Shown here one piece after another: positions 24,981 through 36,235 of a stretch of 64,000 nt of DNA. Origin of the DNA: Carettochelys insculpta. Its lineage: Eukaryota > Chordata > Testudines > Carettochelyidae. The notes under the pieces were generated by a model. That model ran no database searches and was not told where the DNA came from. It was given only the letters and a program-made list of their open reading frames with translations. Within the stretch, counting starts at the first letter, position 1, and each line of letters begins with the position of its first letter. The DNA lies in assembly GCF_033958435.1 (NCBI RefSeq), contig NC_134138.1, positions 24,396,598 to 24,460,597 on the forward strand, written 5' to 3'. The translations under genes were made by a program, and so were the position numbers.

Positions 24981-27900
24981 CTGAGGAAAAGAAAAAACGA
25001 TGTATATGATACAAAACTGTTTTAATAATGAGCACAGAGATAATTTAATCACGCAAGGCTGTCTGCTGTTACAGCCCCAAGCACAATACTGCGACCAAGG
25101 AGGAAAAGCTTAGTTGCAAATATGTAGCAGAGAAAAATCAAGACTGCTAGGCTATACCCGATATGGGTGCAAAGGTACACCTGCAGTATCAATGTAACAC
25201 AAGACTGCATATTGTGGAAAATCATGTTATCTATCTCCCATACTTTGTTCAAATTCCACTATTGAGCAATACCACTGAATGAATGCCATTCTGCACAGAT
25301 TGTACTGTAACTACACTTGGTTGATTTACTACAGTGTTATGACTATTTCCAGTTTAACTATGAGACTGCACCACACAGCATCACACATTTTAAAATCTCT
25401 AAGTCCAGATCCCCTTTGCACATGCAATGGTGATTAACCTTCCTGCTCCTTTATATTCTTCCCCCCCACCCCCCAATGACATGCTGCAATAGCCACCTAT
25501 TCTGCAGGTACAGGCTCATCCTAGTTCCTAACTGTGCAGGTTAAGTAAAAAGGTTTTATATTAGCTTGGGGGCGGGGGTCATTCCTTTGCTCTTAAATGG
25601 CTTTGTTCTGCCTTACAGCTTAATGGTGCGTAAACACATTAACTGCAGCATGTCCTCAATGTGACTTCCTACCATAATGTAAAATACCCATTGGATCTGT
25701 AAACGGAAAATATGACTCAGCCTATGCTGCTGGCCTACCATTGGCTGCCATAGCACTAAAACACTGCACCTGTGCTTCTTAGATTAAGAGAGTCTGCCTT
25801 ATACTGCTTAACCCTCTTATTACCAAACCTGGCATATAGGACATTAGCCTGTGCAATGCATATTTCCAAATGAGAAAAACTGTGTGCAATCTAGCATTTC
25901 GTCAAGGGTAACATCTCATCATAGGTGGGAAAAGCTGCAACAGTTTCCTTTAAGGGAGTTACTTTTTGTAGGTTATTTCTATATTTTTCTACTTAAAAAA
26001 GGAAGTGTTCAAACAGCTATCTTGTTTTGTGCATTAAGTTAAAACAATTTTAACTTGGCTAATATATCTATTTTTAAAAATAAATGTTCTTGTTTTAAAG
26101 ACTTTGGCTATTAGTGAAAGAATTTTAAAAGTGTTCTTCACGTTTAAATGTTGAGTCTACAGTTTTTATTAGAATAAAACTAGTTCCTTTCAATTTTGTT
26201 CAAAAGTTCATCTTTTAGATTGGAGGATTTTCATTGTGCCAGCCTGCAATACAAGGCAACACGCACTGCACAAAAATGTTTGCTTAAATAGTTGTTTTAC
26301 TACCTGAATAATTTAAAAAAAAAAAAAAAAATCAGACAGTTCTATTGACCTAGATTTTGTAAATCTAGTTTTCACAAAGCTGATGCTTTGGGCTAAATTT
26401 CAATAGGCAATATCTCTGCACTGTATGTTCCACAAGTAGTTCATTTAACATTTGTGTTCTCAACATAAGATGTAAACCTCCTTCATGTTACATTTGCCCA
26501 TTTTAACCCTTTCATTTCTTTCTTTGTGCATGTGGGTGAGGCTGTGACCATATACAAAGCACAGCAGATATGTGGCACTTAGTTCTTAAAGTATGGAGTC
26601 TGTCCTGGGTTGAGAAGCAGTAATAAGTGCTTCTACATTCACTGTAAGCATAACTGTGTAGAAGGGTACAGCTATACAGCAAAGTTATTTTGAAATAACC
26701 ACCCTAGCATGTAAACAATGCAACTGCTATTTCAAAATAGCGGTTGACTTATTTTGAAATTGGTAAACCTCATTCTATGAGGAATAGTGCCCATTTCGAA
26801 ACAGGTGCTGATCAAACATGGAATAGAGCCTATTTTGAAATAAGCCATAGTCCCTCCAATGGCTCTATTTCAAAATAGGCCCTGTGTGTGTAGATGCTGT
26901 ATTTTGCAACAGCTAAGTACTCTTTTGAGCTGCATTTTTGCATGTACCAGAATTATTTCAAAATAAGCTATTTTGGAATCTCTCTTCTGGAATAGCTTAT
27001 TTTCAAATAAAGCTGCTGTGGAGACATACCAAAAGAGACTCCAACTATACTAACATTGCTAAAAATGAGCTTTTACAGACCCATTCTGCAAAAGAAACTC
27101 CGAACTGAGAACCTCATCCTGCTATGAAATCTATGCTGGTAGTTCCTTGCACTGAGTTCAGGGTGGCTTTGCAAATGGCCAAGAGTCCACCTGCAAACAT
27201 CCAATTACAGCAGAGCAGCTTTACACCTTTGTTTTTAAATCAAGGTTATTTTCCCTGTCTGTGCCTTTTTTCATTTCACTTTGAATCTGATGTTCAAACA
27301 CATTGTATTTTGACATCTGGAGCTAGTAAATTCTCAAATTGTTATCTGTTTGTACACCAGTCTAATCTGAGCAGCTGCTGATCAGACAAGAACCTATGCC
27401 AGGTAAATACATAAATCAAGCCCCCAGGAAAAATTAATGTTAGGGACACGTATACACAGACACACACAAAACAAGTTGTACACAGGACAACTTGCAGCGG
27501 ACAGTTAGTTTAGAACCTTATTTCACTTCTCTACTCTGCTTCTCCCCCACCCCTCCCAAAGAAACTACTATTCCCCCTTGTCTGCTCTAAAGAACCTTGA
27601 TTAACTTGACTAAACTTCTCCTCTAGAAGGGCTATTCCTTCCCACCTCCTGCAGAAAGTCCATTCATTGAACAGAGCTTACCTTTCTTCAGTAGAAAAGA
27701 CAAATTTCCTGAGCTTCAGGTCACCCAGCACAATGGCTGATTGATGGCAGTGAGCTACAGCTGAGACAATCTGCTTGAACAGCTTGGCAGCCTCATCTTC
27801 TCGCAGCCTTTTGCAGCTCCTCACATAGGAGTGCATGTCCCCATAATCCTTCTCAAGGAAGACGTAGACTTTAGTGTCCCCCAGAATCACTTCCACTACC

Positions 27901-29782
27901 CCAGTGATATTTTTATGAGATGGCAGCTGAACATAAGGTCGAATTTTGTCCTGGTAGTGTTTGAGAGGGAACACCTATAAATAGAAAATTAAAAAAAAAA
28001 TTGAATTTCCATTACCAGGAGTGCTAAAGGTGGTTTGCCATACAACAGATTTTCAGGGACAATACTGGAACTACCAGATGGAGGCCAGCACTCAGTGTCA
28101 ATTATGTTAAACGGTATTCAGATACTGTTAACAGGATGGAAAAGTCTCACAGAGAGGCAGCCGTGTTAGTCTGTATCTTCACAGAACGAAAAAAAAAAAA
28201 AAAGCAGTGCTGTAGCACTTTAAAGACTAACAAAATAAAATATTAGGTGATGAGCTTTTGTGGGGCAGACCCACTTCTCCAGATCAGGAAATAGTCTGGA
28301 ACTAAATTATTTTGATAGATTTTACAGTGCTACAGGTCTGCTCTTGTTTTGTGGATGGAGAAGAAACATTTAAGAACTCCTGATGATTTTTGCTTTTCAT
28401 TTACTCCAAGGTTTCAGAGAAGGGGGACTGTGGTTACCCTAAGCCCCAGAATGCAAGCTGCAATAGGCAAAAGGATTAAACCCACAGATGTTTAATTCAG
28501 GGAATGGCTGGCAGGCAGGCGGATGTTTTGTAAGTATCTGACAGTGTTCTCTTGGTGAGCTGTTAAGCTTTGCTAGAGTTACTCACATCCGAGGCCTGAC
28601 TGGAATCAGTGACACACATGGAATGTCATCATTTCTATTAATTTGCTATCTCCATGGAGAAACTTGGAGACACAACTTACAATTCCGACTTCACTTCCTT
28701 CATTACCCAATATTACAGTCATTAAATCTCTCCCCGCCTTTTCTTCTCAGTCCCAAACATGCCTTTAGGCCCGTCTGCCAAGAAAGGGCTTAGGGAAACA
28801 GGCCTGATCTCCTCGGAGCCCGGCAGCAGGTGGCAGCAGTTAGCTCAGCGGTAGCAGCTACCCCTTTCAGAAACAGGGACGAGAGACAAGCAGAGTGTGC
28901 TCTTTACAAGCACCGCTGACATCTCGGGGAAAACTCTACCAGCCGGGCTCGTCAGGCACAAAGCTGCTGTGTGTCACTGGCAGCAAGGGCCAGAGGGAGG
29001 GAGCAGCTGCTGTTGTCTGAACCGAGAGCATTAGCTCGAAAGCCTGTTTCCCGCAGCTGCACCTGACCGTTGTATCCCTCCCTTCCCAGCTAACCAGAGC
29101 CCCAGCCCCCGGGAACCCGATGAGCTGCGAGCGGGGAGGCCGGCAGCCCGCACGGGGGCAGCTGGGCAGTGGGGGCAGCGCTCCGCACACAGCAGCTCTA
29201 ACTTTTCTCACCGGCAGAGCCCGAGGCCCCGGGCAGCAGATCGGCTCCCTGCCCCGCACCTTAGCACAGCTGAGCCCTGGAAGGGGAGCACGCCCCCCCC
29301 CCCGGCTGCCCGAGCGGCCGGCGCAGGGACAGCCCGTGCCCTGGGGCCGCCGAGAGCCCACGAGCCGGCGTGCAAGCCCTGGCTGCGACGGGCGCCCCTT
29401 CCGGGCGGTGCGCCCCGGTACCCAGCGCCGGCGGCGGGCGGGGAGGACGGGCGCTTACCTTGCAGCGCAGCTCCTGGCCCGTGTGGATGTTGAGCGCGCG
29501 GGACACACGCTCCCTGTCGGCCAGCGGCAGCAGCAGGTAGCCGGCGATGAGGCTGGGCCCGGGGGCGCTGCCGCTGCCCGGCGAGGCGGGGGCGCAGGGC
29601 GAGCCCGGCGCGCTCAGACACTCCGGCGGGCTGCTGGGGCACTCGGCGAGGCGAGGGCACTTGGCCGCAGGCGCTTCCTCGGCGGAGCCGTCGGGGAGGA
29701 GCAGGCGCTTGGAGGGGGCGCTCCGGCAGCGGGCGGCCGGCAGCAGCAGCGCCGGGCTGCGGGGCGGCGCCTGGCGGCTCAT
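24512..29782 (-). CDS. TRIB1: TRIB1, Tribbles pseudokinase 1, complete, 3 coding exons
   Basis: The coding sequence joins 29782-29459, 27974-27682 and 24980-24512 on the minus strand and gives 361 residues, close to the human protein (372). All introns are GT-AG. Tribbles 1 is a scaffold, not an active kinase: it brings the E3 ligase COP1 to substrates such as C/EBP-alpha and binds MEK1. The sequence shows a low-complexity Pro/Ser/Ala-rich N-terminus (about residues 1-75), then the pseudokinase fold. The catalytic loop reads LGDLKLRK at 191-198, and SLE at 213-215 stands where active kinases have DFG, the Tribbles 1 signature. ILLHPWF (320-326) is the MEK-binding motif and DQIVPE (343-348) the COP1-binding motif. 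The protein ends SSFFC as in other TRIB1 proteins. NSMCE2 upstream on the same strand matches human synteny and argues against TRIB2 or TRIB3. The frame is intact, so the gene is probably functional. Confidence 0.97.
24981..27681 (-). other. TRIB1: TRIB1 intron 2
   Basis: This 2.7-kb intron between exons 2 and 3 is AT-rich. Its only clear repeat is the 370-bp foldback element at 26663-27030, plus an A-run at about 26312-26328. Nothing else was recognised in it. Confidence 0.8.
26663..27030. mobile_element. TTTCGAAATA-type foldback element in TRIB1 intron 2
   Basis: This is the most complete family member in the window, running from GGGTACAGCTATACAGC to GGAGACATACC. The interior has repeated TATTTTGAAATA/TATTTCAAAATA words in inverted arrangement and the GAGGAATAGTGCCCATTTCG block. 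Confidence 0.75.
27682..27974 (-). CDS. TRIB1: TRIB1 coding exon 2 (residues 109-205 plus two bases of 206)
   Basis: The exon is bounded by an AG acceptor (TATAG before GTGTTC) and a GTAAG donor, 293 bp, ending with two bases of an Arg codon. It encodes most of the pseudokinase N-lobe and the altered catalytic loop, from [10 protein letters not shown] through LGDLKLRKF to STEE. Confidence 0.96.
27975..29458 (-). other. TRIB1: TRIB1 intron 1
   Basis: This 1.5-kb intron carries one SINE-like repeat (28156-28350). The remainder grades into the promoter CpG island near exon 1. No other gene is seen. Confidence 0.8.
28156..28350. repeat. SINE-like repeat in TRIB1 intron 1
   Basis: It starts GGCAGCCGTGTTAGTCTGTA, followed by an A-rich stretch, AGCACTTTAAAGACTAAC and GATGAGCTTTTGTGGGGC. 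It is the same family as the hairpin at 21.1 kb, in simple orientation. Confidence 0.65.
29459..29782 (-). CDS. TRIB1: TRIB1 coding exon 1 (residues 1-108)
   Basis: The exon starts at the ATG at 29782-29780 ([10 protein letters not shown]) and ends with AAG before a GTAAGC donor, so it is exactly 108 codons in phase 0. It encodes the disordered N-terminal region and the first strand of the pseudokinase lobe (ending QELRCK). The exon is very GC-rich and lies within the promoter CpG island. This ATG was chosen because the translation begins like known TRIB1 proteins and no other in-frame ATG lies nearby. Confidence 0.95.
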
Positions 29783-30130
29783 GGAGGCGGCGAGCGGGCA
29801 GCTAGCGGCGGGTCCCCCAGCGCCGAGCGGGACAGGTCGCTCCCCTCGCCTCCTGCTCGGCGTGTGCGAGTGAGCACCAGCGGCCGGCCCGGCTGTGCCC
29901 GCCTGGCGTGACTCACGCGTAGGCTCCCCGTCCGCGGGGGCCGGGCTGGGCTGGGCCGGGCCGGGCCGGGCCGGGCCGTCCCCCTGCCCGCGCGCCGCTG
30001 CCAGGCGCCCGCCGCTGGGGCGCTGCCAAGTGCCCCTGACGCGAGGGGAAGTGGGCGGGGCCGAGGGCGCGAGGCGCGCGCTCATTGGCGCGCCCGCCTC
30101 ATTGAGGAGATAGGATGGGAGCGGGGCGGC
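29783..30130 (-). promoter_or_regulatory. TRIB1: TRIB1 5' UTR and CpG-island promoter
   Basis: The stretch upstream of the TRIB1 ATG is extremely GC- and CpG-rich. It contains an AP-1-type TGACTCA (29909-29915), a GC box (GGGCGGGG, 30053-30060) and an inverted CCAAT box (ATTGG, 30084-30088). A run of GGGCC-type pentamers lies at about 29940-29980. No TATA box is evident. The transcription start is inferred to lie between the ATG and the CCAAT box. The CpG-rich zone extends through exon 1 to about 29.1 kb. Confidence 0.75.
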
Positions 30131-30136
30131 GGCGGC

Positions 30137-30765
30137 GGTTCCCCTGCGTCATACTCCGGCGCGGGAGGGGGAGGAGTGGTTTGTGCCACTCCACAGCCCC
30201 GTGTGTGGGGGGGGCAGAGCAGTGCATGCACCTGTGTTGTGTTACACTCCTCCTGTGTACGCGGGGGTAGGGTAATCCACGAACCTGTGTTGTGTAATAT
30301 GCCTGCTAGGTGTGTGTGGAGGGGCAATGCATAGACCTCTGTTGTGTCATACGTCTGCTCCTTGTGCAGTACATGAGGGGTGGGGAAGTACAAGCTGCTG
30401 CTTTGTACCATACTTAAGCGCGGCAGTGTGTGCGGGCGGGGGGGAAGTGCATGCACCTGTGTTGTGTTATACTCCTGCTGGGTATGCGGTGTGTGAGGGG
30501 GAGTGGTGCAGGCAGCTTCTTTGTGCCCTACTTCAGCACACCAGTGTATGTGGTGGGGAGGTAGTGGGGTGCATGCATACCTAGCTGGGATGTGGTGTGT
30601 GTACAGGGGTGCATACAGCTTGGTGCCACCTTGCAGAAGTGCACGTAGTTTATGTCACACTCCAGCAGTGAATGCAGTTCTGTGTCAGATGCCAGCAGTG
30701 CATGCAGCTGGGGATGGGCAGAGGGGCTGTAATGTGGCACACTTCAGTAATACGTGTAATTGTTC
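30137..30765. repeat. GT-rich minisatellite abutting the TRIB1 promoter
   Basis: Units beginning CATGCACCTGTGTTGTGTT-like recur at 30225, 30278, 30330, 30391, 30450, 30509 and 30572, i.e. 52-63 bp apart. More diverged units extend to both sides. Each unit ends in a G-rich run (GGGGGGAAGTG type). It starts directly at the edge of the CpG island. Confidence 0.75.
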
Positions 30766-30771
30766 AAACAG

Positions 30772-31188
30772 GGCCGTGTCTACACTTGCCCCCTTCTTCA
30801 AAGGGGGCATGGTAATCAGGCTGATGGGAGATTACTAATGAAGTGCTGCAATGAATATGCAGCATTTCATTAAGCTAATTCTCCCCTGCAGCAACTTCGA
30901 AGTGTCAGATTTCAAAGTGCTGGCATATGCGAAGCCTCCAGCACTTCAAAGTGCCCACACTACTTCAAAGTGTCTTTACTCCTCAAGGTTTTGGGGAGTA
31001 AAGGCACTTTGAAGTAGTGCAGGCACTTCAAAGTGCCCTTGGCTACATAGCATGCCAGCACTTCAAAGTTGCCATGGGGGAGAATTAACCTAATGAAGTG
31101 CTGCATATTCATCACAGCACATCATTAGCATTCTCTGACCAGGCTGATTACCATATCCCCTTCAAAGAAGGGGGCAAGTGTAGACATC
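30772..31188. mobile_element. Foldback MITE, ACTTCAAAGTGC type
   Basis: Left end GGCCGTGTCTACACTTGCCC and right end GGGGGCAAGTGTAGACATC are inverted. The arms match through AAGAAGGGGG/CCCCCTTCTT and a central GGGGAGTAAAGGCACTTTG hairpin. The layout is the same as in the MITE at 5595-6029, but most of the internal sequence differs. Confidence 0.8.
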
Positions 31189-32095
31189 AGAGATTCTTCC
31201 TCCCAAAACTCTGGAGAAGCAGAGTTTGCTGGTGTCATTAATACCAGTTTAATAGTGCACAGAGAGATCGAGTGACTTGCCCAAATACATTGAGCCGAGC
31301 TGGAGGCAGCAGAACTGTGAAGTGTATCCACATCTCCCAAATCATCAGAGACTGCCCTCAGCACAAGACCATCCCTTTTTACACCTTTGAATTACCACTT
31401 GCCGTACACCTTCCCCTGCACAAAATAAGGTGACCCGTGTAAAGCTCCAGCGCTACACACAGCTGCATTGCTTAGGATTCTGCCCTGTTACCTAGCAACA
31501 CAGCTTTGCATGCAGTTCAGATATAATCTACCAGTACGGCATGCAGTTTGTCCTTGTTCTCCTTTCACATTCCTACCAGGTGTGCAGCAAGACATTTAAA
31601 GTAGGTGACATCACCTATGGCTATGCATTAAATTAGGGTTTACAGTATTGTTTCCTCACATCACTGTGGCACTCCATACTGCACCAATACAAGATCTACA
31701 GTTTGTTTCAAAGACTCTCAGCACTCCCACAATGAAAATTGTTCCAGCACTTCTGTCCACACAGTGAATGTGTAGATGCAAGACTAAACAATTGTATCCC
31801 TTACCACCTGAATACGAGTCCAAGTGTGATAGAAGCACAAATAGAGGGATATGGAGAACACTTGTTTTTAAAAGAAGTTGTCCCTAAAAGCAGCTCTAGC
31901 ATTTTTTTTTCTACCTGCAGGTTATGCAGCAGGGAAACTTCCAGAAATTTCAACTACTTATGCAGTGTCTTGCTGCCGTAGGGAGCCTCAGTCATTTTGT
32001 TCTGATGTATCCTAATTTCAGCAGACATGATTCTCCCTTGGCTGGTAATGCTGGACTTAGTGAGCTGGGACTGAGACCTTGGTGCTACTGAGTCC
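31189..32095. other. Intergenic; SINE fragment only
   Basis: A MIR/CORE-like block lies at about 31255-31340 (CACAGAGAGATCGAGTGACTTG). The remainder is unassigned. Confidence 0.45.
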
Positions 32096-32853
32096 GGGCA
32101 TATCTACACAGCAAAGTTATTTCAGAAATAGCTGCTATTTTGAAATAACTACGCAAGTGTCTACACAACACAACCACTATTTCAAAGAAATAACATGCTT
32201 TCTTTCAAAGTTGGGAAACCTCATTGTACGAGGAATAGCACCTATTTTGAAACCTAACCCTATTCCCTGTCTACACGGCCCTGATTTCAAAATAAGCCAT
32301 AGTGAGGCCAATGGCTCTCTTTCAAAATAGGTTCTATTGTGTGTAAACACTATTTTGAAATAGTTGAGCACTATTTTGAAATGCATTTTGGCTACATCTA
32401 CACTACCCCTCCCTTTTGGAAAGGATGTAAATGCCGCGGATCAGAAATGGTAATGAGGTGCAGACATGAATATTCAGCACCTGACTTTCATACTGGCAGC
32501 CACTCCGGGGTATTGAAAGTGCTGCTTTCTAACTGAAAACTAGCCATGGAGATGGGATTCCTTTGAAAGGAAATCCTGATTTCGAAAGCTCCCTTCTTCC
32601 CCCAAAAAAGAGGCAGCTGGAGCTGGCAGCTGTGCTGCTTCTCCCAGCTGGGGGAAGCTGGGGAGCAGCAGAGCTCTGCAGTGGCTCCAGCTGCCTGCTC
32701 CCCCAGCCAGGAGAATTCCAGGGATCTCCCCAAACCTTTCCCCCCCCCAGTTTACATAAAATTTGCTTTAAGCAGAGGTTGCCCAGGACGCAATCTCCGT
32801 GTAAATGAAGGCATTACTGTATTCAGGAATAAGGCTGCTGTGTAGACATTGCC
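32096..32853. mobile_element. TTTCGAAATA-type element split by a second MITE
   Basis: The outer element begins GGGCATATCTACACAGC and is interrupted after ATGCATTTT. It appears to resume near 32819 and ends TGTGTAGACATTGCC. The inner sequence (32390 to about 32818) begins GGCTACATCTACACTACCC, the start of another foldback family. The right end of the inner element is not resolved. Confidence 0.6.
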
Positions 32854-35142
32854 TCCTTGTCCTGACCTTGAGGTCTGTTCTCCATGAGGCAGAACAGGTG
32901 CTGAGTGAGTTTGTCTGCTGCAGACGTTACAAGATGACAGGTGGAACACAACTTGATGCTGGTGGATTTAGTGTGTGCTATCTTGAAGCACAGTGAAAGA
33001 TGGGATCCTGTCACAAAGCGGGTTAGGCTAAAAAGAACCTAAAGAACAAAAAAGTCTAGAGGGCCACCCAGGAGCAAAGCATCCCCCACAAAGTCCAACT
33101 CTCCTGAAACTGCTCTAACAAAATATAGAGATTTCCCTAACAATGGACACAGCTGAGTTCCTGCTCAGAGTGGATGCACAAGAGACAGACACACACAAAC
33201 ATTCCCCTCTGCAATAGACACAAATAGCCCCAGGATGAGCTTCACCAAGAGCAGAGACCCAGGCAGGCAGCGCCGAGAGATCCGATACTTTTCCCTTCTG
33301 CAGCCCAGGCCTCTCCAAGTTATCCCTGTTTTCCCATTAATTTCTTTTTCAGCCCATTCAGTATGTTGGAGACAGGGATTTTTATTCTTGTGCATATGAT
33401 GACCCAGCGGTGAACCACTGACATTTAGTGCACAGGTAAATAGTGTTAAAAAACAGTGTTAAAAAACAGTGAGACAAACCAACCCCTAAACCAGCCAGTG
33501 TGAATCTGTGATCACAGCTACACATACTGTACCTCTATATTCATTGTATGCCACCCACCCTTGTTACTCACTGTTTACAAATATTCATTTGAAGTTATTG
33601 TAGACTGGATGTTTCACAAGTTTACCAGTACTTACATATGACCAAAAATATTTACTATTTGTCAGGCTTCTGTTTAAAAAAGTTTCAATGATCCAGTCAG
33701 GTAGAAGAAATAATATCTTGTGACCTAGGTGACTGATCATATCCAGTGAATTGCCAAGTCAATCTGAACAGCTTACAACCCACCCCCCCCCACCCGGAGG
33801 CTGAAAATGATGGCTCCAAATTAATAACAAACTGATGAACAGAAATCAGGAGAAGCATTTGCAAGGAAAAGGATTGTTTGCAAATGGGAAAAAAAAAAAG
33901 AGCAACACAGCCAACAAATGTTCCTCACGGATAATTTAGCCAGCTCTAGTTTTGACAGAATTCTTCAGGAGAAAGAACAACCAAAATGTGCTATTTGCAC
34001 ACATACAGATTCTCTTTACTACAGCATTGAGACTTGGATAGCAACACAATAGGCCTCTCACTACTAAACTGTATGTTCAATCAGCTTAACTGTCAAGATT
34101 CTAGTCTGCTCATTCATTGTAACAAAATGATTCTAATAAACTAAATAAGATCCTTTCTATCAGGGAAAACTACAATTCATTGAATGCAGGTATTAGTTAT
34201 GATACTTAATAGATAACCACTCTGCAGCATCAAATATGCCTTCTGCTACTTTCGGTGTATTTAAGGAAACACATGAAATTCTCGTGTTGATGACTCATAG
34301 CATAGCTGGCCCATTAATGTGTTTGAACATGAGAAGCACATACCCGAGAGGGATTTCCCAGGGGCTGCATTTTCTGTTTTCAGAAATATGGTTCTGTTAA
34401 AGAGGTGCAGATTGTTTCTGAACCAGGTCTCCTCATGTCTCAAAACATGATATTTTATGTTCTCTCTCTTGAAGTTTTCTAAGCAAAAATCTGACCTTTG
34501 TCTTTTCTAATTCTGGGAACTTTGCAAATTTCATGTGGCTTGTGACTTTGCATAAGCAAATAGGAGGTTTATTTTCTACATCTGAAATAGTGCTGGTTTA
34601 GGATACTTTTTTGGGCAGTGTTGCAATATGTGTGGACACTGCAAAAGACTAAGAGTTTTTTTTTCTATATATACACACAAGCTATTTATTTTATTTACTA
34701 CTCAGACACTGAAAGAAATGGCTGTGTCACCTGCAAAAAGTGGATTAAAGCTTTTTAATCAAAACCTCCATTATATAGCCACATGTACAAGATGCACACA
34801 TGCTGTGGCAGAACCCCCACTGTACCCTCTGGGTCCCACACTTCCTGGGGGCTTTTCTCACATGCCTCAGAGGCTCACAACTTCCCTTTCACTGCCTCAG
34901 GTCTTTCCAGAGCCACTCTCATCATAGACAAGTCACTAGTATGGGGCAAGATCTCAAGTGCCCCTGGTGCCCCATCCTTCCGCTGGGGCTGCTCTCCTGG
35001 GGAAAGGGGTGGGGAGCCCAGTTCTCCTGGTCCATTCTTCTTCTCCCTGCTCCTTTACTGAGGGGGCCTTTTTAAAGGAGAGCTTGTCAGCCTGAACTGG
35101 CCACAGATGTCTAATTAGCCTACTGCTGCAGGCCCACTCTTA
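32854..35142. other. No gene recognised
   Basis: Intergenic, mostly AT-rich. C-run at about 33781-33795 and A-run at about 33890. No long frame or clear repeat. Confidence 0.45.
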
Positions 35143-35391
35143 ATAAGAACAGCCCTACTGGGTCAGACCAAATGTCCATCCAGCCCAGTATCCTGTCTAA
35201 ATGACAGTGGCCAATGCCAAGTGCCCCAGATGGAGTGGACTGAACAGGTAACAATCAAGCGATCTCTTGTCTGCCATCTGTCTCCAGCTTCTGACAAATG
35301 GAGGCTAAGGACACCATTCCTACCCACCCTGGCTAGCAGCCATTAATGGACCTAACCTCCACGAATTTATCTAGCTCTTTTTTTAATGAGC
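35143..35391 (-). mobile_element. CR1 LINE 3' end
   Basis: On the plus strand it begins TAAGAACAGCCCTACTGGG and runs through CCAGTATCCTGTC, GTGCCCCAGATGG, GGACACCATTCC and GAATTTATCTAGCTC. This is the reverse complement of the CR1 tail, so the element reads on the minus strand. About 250 bp, non-coding. Confidence 0.9.
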
Positions 35392-35799
35392 CCAAAGGGC
35401 TTTTTTATGCAGGGAACAGAAGCCCACTCACCCAGATTCCTATATATCTGCCTTCCACAAGGCTCCTACAGCCCACTGCCTTCAGTCTGCCACAATCGCT
35501 TCAGTCCCCAGCCTGCAAAGGGAACCACCCAGGTACCCCCTTTTATTCTTGCACAGAGAAACACTATGCTCAATGCCCCTTTTAAGGAGAAGTATCTCAC
35601 TGAGCAATCATGCGACCTCATTATTAGATCTCATCTCCTGCCTGCATCCTACCCTCTGTAGCTTCTTGCAACCCACACTTACTGCATGAGGTCTGAAGTT
35701 AGGCTGGAGTCCTGCAGACAGCTCTGTGTGGTAAGCATCTGCACCCACCCAGATGAGAGGTTTAGGTCCTGACCATATGGATGTGCTTGCCTCCCTACG
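35392..35799. other. No gene recognised
   Basis: Intergenic, pyrimidine-rich. No gene or clear repeat. Confidence 0.4.
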
Positions 35800-36235
35800 T
35801 GGTGATTATTATCATTGTTGATTTGTGTTCAGCAATGCCAAGAGACCCCATTGTGCTGGTCACTATGCAAACACACAAGAGACAATTCCTGTTCCAAAGA
35901 GTTTACAGTCACCTTGGATAGTCCTTTAGAATATGTGTTAGCTACTTAGGATGAAAAGTTGGTTCCAGCTTGCGTTTAGCTGTGATGCTGAGGGTGCCTT
36001 TCCTGGTGTGAAGGAGAGCTCAGCATTAGTTCAAAAACTTGTCACACCAATAGAAGCTGGTCCATTGAAAGATCTTATCACACCCTCTTTGGGTCTGTAC
36101 AGCCTAGACAGACAGACAAAGGACGTGAGGGGGAAAGCTGAAGCACAGAAGGGAAATGACAGAACTGCAGAGAACCCAACCCCCCCACTGCCCAGTCTAG
36201 CACTTCATCTACTACATCATGCCGCGTCCCCAAGT
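35800..36235 (+). repeat. Old amniote SINE, possibly split
   Basis: TTATTATCATTGTTGATTTG and GACCCCATTGTGCTGG...CAAACACACAAGAGACAATTCC form the 5' part (35805-35915). A second block (about 36105-36235: GACAGACAAAGGACG, AGCACTTCATCTACTAC) looks like the 3' part. The 190 bp between may be an insertion or a diverged stretch. Confidence 0.5.

Noticed and set aside
29120..29911. 263-residue plus-strand frame over the TRIB1 promoter and exon 1
   Set aside because: It is antisense to TRIB1 exon 1. The CpG-rich composition has few stop codons, and the translation is low-complexity Ala/Gly/Arg without any domain.
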